From NCBI GenBank assembly GCA_947175305.1, contig CAMWMO010000115.1, forward strand, positions 1 through 6,122: a stretch of 6,122 nt of DNA, read 5' to 3'. Shown piece after piece: positions 1-5,018 of this stretch. The notes below the pieces were generated by a model. That model had not been told where the DNA came from, did no database searches, and saw only the letters and a list, made by a program, of their open reading frames with translations. Source of the DNA: an uncultured Lachnospiraceae bacterium. GTDB taxonomy: Bacteria; Bacillota; Clostridia; Lachnospirales; Lachnospiraceae. Each line of letters opens with the position of its first letter. Position 1 is the stretch's first letter. Both the position numbers and the translations under genes were made by a program.

Positions 1-461
1 CACACATAAATGTGGAGGAAAATTACCGGGTTCACGAAGAAACCTGGCTGGGGCTGAAGGACTACTGCCGCTCCCACCCGGATAATTTCTATATATGGAC
101 CTACGGTTCGGGGACGCTGGAACATTTCTGCGAGACGCCCTTTGCCCTCGATCAGGATACCTACCTCAATTTCATCTACACAAACTGGGGCGTGGTATGC
201 AATCCCAACACCGAAAAAAAACTCGCTGCCCACGGGATTGGCGATTTCGGCCGGGATCTTGTGGACAACGAGCATGTATTTTTTATCCTGCAGGACGCGC
301 CATACAACGAAGAGCATCCTGTCCTTATGTATTTCCGCCACACCTATCAGGCGGAGCTTACCACCACCGACACCTTTACCCTGGGGGACACGGTCTATTA
401 CGTATACCAACTATCGAGTGCCCGCGCACTCGATCACGAGAATGCTTCGCATTCTCCTTAA
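1..461 (+). CDS. C-terminal part of an unrecognised protein, possibly the soluble tail of an envelope membrane protein
   Basis: The reading frame is open from the left edge (first whole codon at 3) to a TAA at 459-461, so the true start lies outside the window. The GTG at 12 sits in a continuous frame with no ribosome binding site and is probably internal. About 153 codons are visible. The protein has no membrane helix here. It is rich in aromatic and acidic residues, with a YCRSHPDNFYIWTYGSG stretch and a beta-rich end (GDTVYYVYQL). The 'HPDNxY' style resembles the extracytoplasmic C-terminal regions of polytopic glycosyltransferase-like proteins in clostridial polysaccharide loci, but this is resemblance only and no family is assigned. 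The last 15 residues, SSARALDHENASHSP, are encoded wholly by a palindromic repeat and look like an acquired tail, the native end probably being near YVYQL. The gene converges on the leftward operon; the two stop codons are 66 nt apart. That it is coding is fairly sure, its function is unknown. Confidence 0.8.
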   Translation, partial: HINVEENYRVHEETWLGLKDYCRSHPDNFYIWTYGSGTLEHFCETPFALDQDTYLNFIYTNWGVVCNPNTEKKLAAHGIGDFGRDLVDNEHVFFILQDAPYNEEHPVLMYFRHTYQAELTTTDTFTLGDTVYYVYQLSSARALDHENASHSP

Positions 462-464
462 ATG
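413..464. repeat. Double-palindrome repeat, copy 1
   Basis: This is a 52-bp unit with two adjacent hairpins. Hairpin A (413-434) is a perfect 9-bp stem, ATCGAGTGC / GCACTCGAT, with loop CCGC. Hairpin B (438-456) is a perfect 8-bp stem, GAGAATGC / GCATTCTC, with loop TTC; on the minus strand its tip reads GCGAAGC. The unit ends CCTTAAATG, and the TTAA gives a stop codon on either strand. All 52 bases recur at 483-534, 70 bp further on. This copy lies inside the 3' end of the left gene and encodes its last 15 residues and stop. Neither hairpin is followed by a run of T on either strand, so it is not a standard intrinsic terminator, though it could protect or mark mRNA 3' ends. Its form is that of a REP/BIME-like dispersed element; that it is dispersed in the genome is inferred. 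Confidence 0.93.
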
Positions 465-482
465 GTTTATGTTGTGGCACCG

Positions 483-534
483 ATCGAGTGCCCGCGCACT
501 CGATCACGAGAATGCTTCGCATTCTCCTTAAATG
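483..534. repeat. Double-palindrome repeat, copy 2
   Basis: This copy is identical over 52 of 52 bases to 413-464. Hairpin A is at 483-504 and hairpin B at 508-526. The two copies have a period of 70 bp. The 16 bases after each copy (465-480 and 535-550) match at only 11 positions, ending in a shared TGTGGCA, so the repeat unit may once have been about 70 bp or the duplication may have carried some of the neighbouring gene. The TTA at 528-530 is the stop codon (TAA on the minus strand) of the 602-residue membrane protein, and the unit's last bases encode its terminal isoleucines. This copy therefore caps the leftward operon while copy 1 caps the rightward gene. Confidence 0.93.
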
Positions 535-2336
535 ATGTAAGCTGTGGCATCTTTGCTACCCCCGCGCCGGCCGAACATAAGTCCCACCAGAACGGGAACC
601 GACAGCATCAGTGGGTAGAGATACCGTGTGAGCACGCAGGGCCCCAAAAGCAGCGTCCCCAAAAGCGCCATGAGATACACTGCAGGGAGCAGCAGCGCCG
701 GTTTTTTCAGCCCGATACAGCAGAGACAGTAAAAGAGAAGCAGGAAACAGTAAAAAGCCGGCTGCATAACAAGCGCCATCGGCGGACAGTACCGCCACAG
801 CTCATCTCCCGCTGCAAAATAGCGGTACAAAGCCTGCAGGAGCTGCAATTTCTGATGTCTCTCATAGCCCGGCGCCAACGTCTCCATGTACGCCTGCTGG
901 TCGCTGGGATAAGTAATCTGCAGATAGCCCTTCGCATAGGAATACACATCGTTTAAATATGACACATCTGTCATGTCCCATATTCCCTTATTCTTCAACA
1001 TAAAGGCTTTCAGATATTCTCCCGGATAGCGGATTCCCAGGGAAACCCATTCACGGGCCAGGATCCGAAGCGTCTCTTTCTCATTTGTGATATCTCTCTT
1101 ACTCCTGTCAGCAATAACCGCTACATACTCCGGCAGTTCCTCCTGCCAGACCGCGGTAAGCGCTTCCCTGTCTTTCTCTGTCAGCTCTTCCTCATGATAC
1201 TGCACCACCCTGGCGATCTGCTGGGCCGGCACGCTCAACATCTCTCTGGCATAGGTGTCGCTTGTGGCTGCCGCCGCATAGGTCATCACGCCGTTCAGCG
1301 CCAGGTACAAGAGCAGGATCACCCCGTGGCAGACACAGATCTGCCGGAAAAGAAGCTTTTTGCGGCGGGTAAAAAAGAATGCCGCGATCCCGTATAAGAT
1401 CCACGCATAGATGCTGTTATTCCGGAACAAAAGCAAGAGCACCGACACAAGAATATAGCAGGCGATCCAACCTCTTTCCGGGCCGGTCTCCCTCACCGCA
1501 AGCTCATAGACAAAAACCGTAAATACCATGACCAGCGCCGCATAAACCGTATCCTTTGTGATCGAGACGGCAAGCATCCCATGGGTAGGGAAAAAAGCGG
1601 CACACAGCACGAAGAAATAACAGAGCCATCGATTCACGCGCTGTCTGCGAAGAAACGTATAGACAAAGGCAAAACAGCCCGCCATAACAGCCATCTGCAT
1701 CAGAGAATAGGCTGCCAGTCCCGCTCTGTCCGCATTGGCAAAGGGCAGCGCCTCCCCCGCCTTCAGGCAGGCCGCAAGCCACAGCGTGTGGATCAGCGGA
1801 TGATGAGTCGTCAGCCCGCTTGAGCGGATCTGGTCTAACTGAGGGATCACATCGTAGGCCATGATGGCCGGATAATAAGTGACAAAGGGGATACAAAATC
1901 CTGCAAAAATAACCGCAAAGGCTCCCCAAAAAGAGCCCTCCGGTCTTTCGTGTTCTTCTGTCAGCATATCCGTCCGGGCCGCACGCGCCGCCCAGGTAAA
2001 GGCCATATTCACCCCCGCATAGCAAAGGGGCGTCAGGCACAGCACCCAGAGTGCCGCCTCGGGGAATAACACCCCTTCCTGATGGCTCCAACACAGACCC
2101 AGTATCTGCAGGGCGGCAAAGCCGGCCGCCAGCAAAATTCTCGCCGGAACAGAAAAAAAGACTTTCTCATAAAACAAAGCCTTTTTCCACAGACAATATA
2201 GACCAAACAGCAGCGCCATAGGAAAGATACCCATAGTGTATACCGTGCCTGCTCCCCGCAGGAAAAGAAAGATCCGTCCCGCGCCAAGAAGCGCTGCAAG
2301 CGCGCAGGCCGCCGTGATCACATTTCGTTTATTCAT
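528..2336 (-). CDS. Polytopic membrane protein, probable GT-C-type glycosyltransferase (DUF6020-like)
   Basis: 602 residues. About a dozen hydrophobic segments fill residues 5-350, a soluble stretch of about 160 residues spans 355-515, and three more helices lie at roughly 519-541, 546-566 and 573-588. Near the fifth helix is YYPAIMAYDVIPQLDQ (154-169), with D162 placed like the acidic residue in the first external loop of GT-C enzymes that use polyprenyl-linked sugars. It is followed by HHPLIHT (178-184), SITKDTVY (258-265), FRNNS (304-308), a VPAQQIARV motif (369-377) and a late RYLYP (571-575). I recall this motif set from clostridial proteins named DUF6020, but could not verify that. The start is firm: AAGGAGG lies 7 nt before the ATG, and the gene overlaps the end of the GT2 gene by 8 nt (ATGAATAA), which suggests translational coupling. 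The stop codon lies in the palindromic repeat. The membrane topology is clear, the transferase role is inferred, and a flippase or polymerase is the alternative. Confidence 0.9.
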   Translation of the reverse strand: MNKRNVITAACALAALLGAGRIFLFLRGAGTVYTMGIFPMALLFGLYCLWKKALFYEKVFFSVPARILLAAGFAALQILGLCWSHQEGVLFPEAALWVLCLTPLCYAGVNMAFTWAARAARTDMLTEEHERPEGSFWGAFAVIFAGFCIPFVTYYPAIMAYDVIPQLDQIRSSGLTTHHPLIHTLWLAACLKAGEALPFANADRAGLAAYSLMQMAVMAGCFAFVYTFLRRQRVNRWLCYFFVLCAAFFPTHGMLAVSITKDTVYAALVMVFTVFVYELAVRETGPERGWIACYILVSVLLLLFRNNSIYAWILYGIAAFFFTRRKKLLFRQICVCHGVILLLYLALNGVMTYAAAATSDTYAREMLSVPAQQIARVVQYHEEELTEKDREALTAVWQEELPEYVAVIADRSKRDITNEKETLRILAREWVSLGIRYPGEYLKAFMLKNKGIWDMTDVSYLNDVYSYAKGYLQITYPSDQQAYMETLAPGYERHQKLQLLQALYRYFAAGDELWRYCPPMALVMQPAFYCFLLLFYCLCCIGLKKPALLLPAVYLMALLGTLLLGPCVLTRYLYPLMLSVPVLVGLMFGRRGGSKDATAYII

Positions 2337-3261
2337 GCCGAATCCTCCTTATCACAAGGGTTAGTCGATATTCAAAATCACGCCTATTTTTAAGCGCCAT
2401 ATTGGATAGTATCAATCCCGCAAACAGAGACTGGATCGCCGCCAGACCGATAAACCCGCAGACAAAGAGCGTAGGAAACCGATCCACCAGACCGGTCTCG
2501 ATGTAAGTGAGCAGGATAGGAATAAAAAGCACCACGGCAACAATCGTAAGAATCGCCGAACAGAGCCCAAAAAAGCCGAAAGGCTTATAATCCCGATAAA
2601 GTTTCAGGATCGTGTGAAGCACCTTAAAGCCGTCCGAGAAGGTATTCAGCTTGGACTCACTGCCCTCGGGCCTGTCCCGATAATCCACGATCACATTTTC
2701 AATCTGCATATTGTTATAGACCGCATGGATGGTCATCTCTGTCTCAATCTCAAATCCCGTGGAGAGTACCGGGAAGGTCTTCACAAACCCATAACTGAAC
2801 GCCCGGTATCCCGTCATGATGTCCTTGATATCGCAGCGGAAAAGCCGGTTGATACTGCCGCGTACAATGGAATTACCGAAATTGTGGAACGGTCTCTTAT
2901 TCTCTGTAAAATATGTGGATGACAGCCTGTCGCCCACCACCATGTCCGCACTGTGGAGAAGCACCTTGTCCGCCATCTCTCTGGCGTACTCCATGGGATA
3001 GGTGTCGTCACCGTCTACCATGATATAACACTCTGCCTCCACCTCGCGGAACATCCTGCGGATCACATTCCCTTTTCCCTGCATATACTCATGGCGGATC
3101 ACTGCGCCCGCATCCCTGGCAAGCTCCACCGTTCGATCGCTGGAATTATTGTCATAGACATAGATCACCGCCTCGGGAAGCGCCTCCCTGGCGTCTTTGA
3201 CCACCTTCGCAATGGTTTTTTCCTCATTATAACAGGGAATCAGTACCGCAATCTTGTCCAT
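2329..3261 (-). CDS. Family 2 glycosyltransferase with two C-terminal membrane helices (polyprenyl-phosphate sugar transferase type)
   Basis: 310 residues, a full-length GT-A enzyme of the DPM1/GtrB group. The nucleotide-sugar fold runs over residues 1-215: IPCYNEE (8-14), DNNSSD (37-42), the metal-binding DGDD (83-86, the DXD motif), MTGYRAF (149-155), GFEIETEM (169-176) and YRDRPEGSESKLN (194-206), whose R..GSKL signature is typical of enzymes loading a sugar onto a polyprenyl phosphate. Two hydrophobic helices follow at about 228-252 and 264-290, then a basic C terminus. This predicts a cytoplasmic-face membrane enzyme making a polyprenyl-phosphate sugar; the sugar cannot be told. AGGAG lies 7 nt before the ATG. 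It follows the MBOAT gene after 77 nt with no visible terminator and overlaps the next gene by 8 nt, so the three probably share a transcript. A weak TGG-TAAGAT extended -10 (minus strand, 3306-3301) in the 77-nt gap could add a promoter, but no good -35 supports it. Confidence 0.95.
   Translation of the reverse strand: MDKIAVLIPCYNEEKTIAKVVKDAREALPEAVIYVYDNNSSDRTVELARDAGAVIRHEYMQGKGNVIRRMFREVEAECYIMVDGDDTYPMEYAREMADKVLLHSADMVVGDRLSSTYFTENKRPFHNFGNSIVRGSINRLFRCDIKDIMTGYRAFSYGFVKTFPVLSTGFEIETEMTIHAVYNNMQIENVIVDYRDRPEGSESKLNTFSDGFKVLHTILKLYRDYKPFGFFGLCSAILTIVAVVLFIPILLTYIETGLVDRFPTLFVCGFIGLAAIQSLFAGLILSNMALKNRRDFEYRLTLVIRRIRHE
2344..2350 (-). promoter_or_regulatory. Ribosome binding site of the 602-aa membrane protein
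   Basis: The minus strand reads AAGGAGG, a full match to the anti-Shine-Dalgarno sequence, 7 nt before the ATG at 2336. It lies inside the last codons of the GT2 gene. It fixes the start and shows that the overlapping gene has its own strong translation signal in addition to coupling through the ATGAATAA overlap. Confidence 0.9.
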
Positions 3262-3268
3262 ACGCCGT

Positions 3269-3275
3269 CTCCTGT
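3269..3275 (-). promoter_or_regulatory. Ribosome binding site of the GT2 gene
   Basis: The minus strand reads ACAGGAG, with AGGAG 7 nt before the ATG at 3261. It supports the chosen start, which also begins exactly where family members do (MDKIAVLIPCYNEE). Confidence 0.85.
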
Positions 3276-3326
3276 AATCCTCTCATTTCTTTTGTAATTT
3301 ATCTTACCACATTTTCCCGTTCTTTA

Positions 3327-3354
3327 CTATCAGATTTTCTAAAAGCCCTGATAG
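3327..3354 (-). other. Small stem-loop across the stop codon of the MBOAT gene
   Basis: CTATCAG (3327-3333) and CTGATAG (3348-3354) form a perfect 7-bp inverted repeat around a 14-nt loop that itself contains TTTT/AAAA. The MBOAT stop codon (3339-3341) is in the loop. On the minus strand the stem is followed by TAAAGAACGGG rather than a U run, so it is not an intrinsic terminator. It might tune expression between the MBOAT and GT2 genes, or be chance. Confidence 0.3.
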
Positions 3355-4874
3355 ATAAACTCCGCCGCGCTGTATCCCGGTCCGTAGTATCCCAGCAAAA
3401 TAACGGCAAACAGGAGCGCATACCACAGAAGCCATCGCAAGGGAAGCGGTCTTTTTGCCACTGCATCCCGCACCGAGCCCTTTCTCTGCGCCAGAGACAC
3501 CGCCCACAGAAGAAGCAGGGAGAAGACCGCCACCGCCGCCTCGACCCCGTCAAGTCCCAGCTTCAGCAGGGATCCATCCCAGAGGATCCGGGGATTCCAT
3601 ACACACACGGCGCCCTTTAGCATCGCCAGCGCATCGCCCACCGAGGCGGCCCGGAAAAACAGGTCTCCGATACACACCAAAAAAAAGGTGCGCAGGATCC
3701 GGATCCCGGTAACAAGCTTCCCCTCGGCAGAGAGAGACATTCTCTCCATCATACGGGCGCAGGGCGGCGAAAGAAGTTCCTCCATCACGATGTAGAACCA
3801 GTGCAAAAGCCCCGAACCGATCACAAATTTCCAATCCCCGCCATGCCAGATGCCCACCGTCAGCCACAGCACAAACATGGCCAGAAAGGTGCTGTACTGC
3901 TTGCCCCGTTTTTTCCCGAATTTCTTCTTAAAGGACTTGTTGATATCCGTAAAAAGCTTCGTGCGCAGCAGGGGGTAAAACACATAATCCTTCATCCACA
4001 CGCCCAGCGTGATATGCCATCTGCGCCAATATTCCGTCACGCTCTTTGCAAAAAAAGGCGTCCGGAAGTTTTCCGACAGCTCTATGCCCAGACTCTCCGA
4101 CATTCCCAGCACGATATCCATGCAGCCCGAAAAATCCGTGTAGAGCTGGAACGCATAGCAGACCGTAGCCACCCAGATGTAAGCGCCTCCATAGGTCTCG
4201 TAGCTTCCGTAAACGGTATTCACTAAAACTCCCAAACGCTCGGCGATCACCAGCTTCTTAAAAAAGCCCCAGACCATCCGCTGCAGCCCTCTCGTCACCC
4301 GCCGGTAATCAAAGGCATGGGGCGCAAAAAAGGTCTCCGCATGCTCTCTGTACTGCAGGATCGGCCCGGAGATTAGATTCGGGAAATACAGACCATAAAG
4401 AGCCAGCTTTCCGAAATGATTCTGTGCCTCGGCGAGTCCGTAATATACGTCGATCACATAGCCCAGAAGGGAGAAGGTATAAAAGGATACCCCCAGCGGC
4501 ACCAGAAAATCGACTCCGGAAAGCACCTCCCCGTTCCCTCCGAACAGAGCCGCGATACCGTTCACCGTATTGATCACGAAATTGACATATTTTAAGACAA
4601 ACAAAATCCCAATATTGACCAATACAGTCACTGTCAGGATCCCCCTGCGCCTTTTCTCTTCCTCCACAGGTGTCTGGACCAGAAACTTGGCGCCCAGAAA
4701 ACAGGCGAGAGACGACACAAGCGGATAGACAAGCAGCACTCCCTGCCCCGCCAGCAGACAATAACAGACGCTGCACAGCAAAAGAAACCCCCACTGAAAT
4801 TTCGAGGGGATACTATAGTACAATAACAGCATGATCGCAAAAAAACACAAAAAATAAAAAGAGGTGATACCCAT
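3339..4874 (-). CDS. MBOAT-family membrane O-acyltransferase (AlgI/DltB-like, divergent subfamily)
   Basis: 511 residues from the ATG at 4874, a complete member of the membrane-bound O-acyltransferase family, which moves acyl groups onto extracytoplasmic polymers. The start MGITSFYFLCFF followed by LYYSIPSKFQW matches the family's normal N terminus. A GTG at 4907 and an ATG at 4889 would add 11 or 5 residues, but none of the three has a good ribosome binding site, and the likely promoter places the GTG at or before the transcript start. Family motifs in 511-aa numbering: PLGVSFYTF (126-134), FFKKLVIAE (204-212), DFSGCMD (247-253), EYWRRWH (281-287), and GIWHG with the expected active-site H344 and a second H358. 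It ends with the usual GYYGPG...FIYQGF. Unlike the neighbouring MBOAT it has PLLRTK for PLGGNR, a basic insertion (about 309-326, KKKFGKKRGK), and HW for HG after the active site. No SGNH partner gene follows; a GT2 does. The acyl donor and acceptor are unknown. Confidence 0.93.
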   Translation of the reverse strand: MGITSFYFLCFFAIMLLLYYSIPSKFQWGFLLLCSVCYCLLAGQGVLLVYPLVSSLACFLGAKFLVQTPVEEEKRRRGILTVTVLVNIGILFVLKYVNFVINTVNGIAALFGGNGEVLSGVDFLVPLGVSFYTFSLLGYVIDVYYGLAEAQNHFGKLALYGLYFPNLISGPILQYREHAETFFAPHAFDYRRVTRGLQRMVWGFFKKLVIAERLGVLVNTVYGSYETYGGAYIWVATVCYAFQLYTDFSGCMDIVLGMSESLGIELSENFRTPFFAKSVTEYWRRWHITLGVWMKDYVFYPLLRTKLFTDINKSFKKKFGKKRGKQYSTFLAMFVLWLTVGIWHGGDWKFVIGSGLLHWFYIVMEELLSPPCARMMERMSLSAEGKLVTGIRILRTFFLVCIGDLFFRAASVGDALAMLKGAVCVWNPRILWDGSLLKLGLDGVEAAVAVFSLLLLWAVSLAQRKGSVRDAVAKRPLPLRWLLWYALLFAVILLGYYGPGYSAAEFIYQGF

Positions 4875-4912
4875 AACGCCCGTTCCCATGTCTACATTAT
4901 TGTACACATTTT

Positions 4913-4940
4913 ATCATAAATATATCGCGAAAGAAACCAA
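4913..4940 (-). promoter_or_regulatory. Candidate promoter of the leftward MBOAT-GT2-membrane protein operon
   Basis: On the minus strand TTGGTT (4940-4935) and TATGAT (4918-4913) are spaced by 16 bp. The -10 matches the consensus at 5 of 6 positions, the -35 only weakly. Transcription would start near 4906, leaving about a 30-nt leader before the ATG at 4874 and making the upstream GTG at 4907 unlikely as a start. Confidence 0.4.
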
Positions 4941-4960
4941 CAGGTTGTAATAATTTTCGC
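4927..4960. promoter_or_regulatory. Inverted repeat within the divergent promoter region (possible operator)
   Basis: GCGAAA (4927-4932) and TTTCGC (4955-4960) form a perfect 6-bp inverted repeat with 22 bp between. The arms lie by the -35 of the leftward promoter and within the spacer of the rightward promoter, so a bound protein could affect both. Six-base arms this far apart can easily be chance. Confidence 0.2.
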
Positions 4961-4973
4961 AATACAGTAAAAT
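4945..4973 (+). promoter_or_regulatory. Probable sigma-A-type promoter of the rightward MBOAT gene
   Basis: TTGTAA (4945-4950) and TAAAAT (4968-4973) are spaced by exactly 17 bp, matching the housekeeping consensus at 4 of 6 and 5 of 6 positions. The start of transcription would be near 4980, giving a leader of about 39 nt. The surrounding stretch is A+T-rich compared with the genes. Confidence 0.6.
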
Positions 4974-5008
4974 AAGACCAAAATCAGTATCTGCTTCAAG
5001 TAATGATC

Positions 5009-5012
5009 GGAG
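5009..5012 (+). promoter_or_regulatory. Ribosome binding site of the rightward MBOAT gene
   Basis: GGAG is followed by six bases (AAAACC) and then the ATG at 5019. It sets the start, which agrees with the family N terminus MLFNSMTF. Confidence 0.8.
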
Positions 5013-5018
5013 AAAACC

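Noticed and set aside
12..18. GTG at 12 and GGAGG at 14-18 as a gene start
   Set aside because: The frame is open upstream to the edge, and no start codon lies at a proper distance after GGAGG. The stretch reads best as the interior of a longer gene.
515..530. AAGGAG followed by AATG on the minus strand of the repeat as a start signal
   Set aside because: The ATG follows the AGGAG with almost no spacing, which is too close for initiation, and it lies downstream of the operon's last stop without a supported gene.
413..534. Hairpins as an intrinsic terminator
   Set aside because: The stems are strong but neither strand has a T run right after any of them, and one copy lies within coding sequence. 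Termination by another mechanism is possible but not shown.
413..552. CRISPR array
   Set aside because: There are only two copies, 52 bp long with an 18-bp interval, and the interval of one is similar to the flank of the other. Spacers are not of CRISPR type and no cas gene is visible.
462..956. Open frame of 164 codons on the plus strand starting next to the repeat
   Set aside because: It is antisense to the 602-aa membrane protein gene, starts without a ribosome binding site between the two repeat copies, and has a low-complexity R/Q/H composition.
3679..3686. Run of eight A (T8 in the left MBOAT coding strand) flanked by CACC/GGTG as a possible phase-variation tract
   Set aside because: Several A6-A7 runs occur elsewhere in the same genes, from Phe and Lys codons. 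Eight is short for a contingency tract and the frame is intact.
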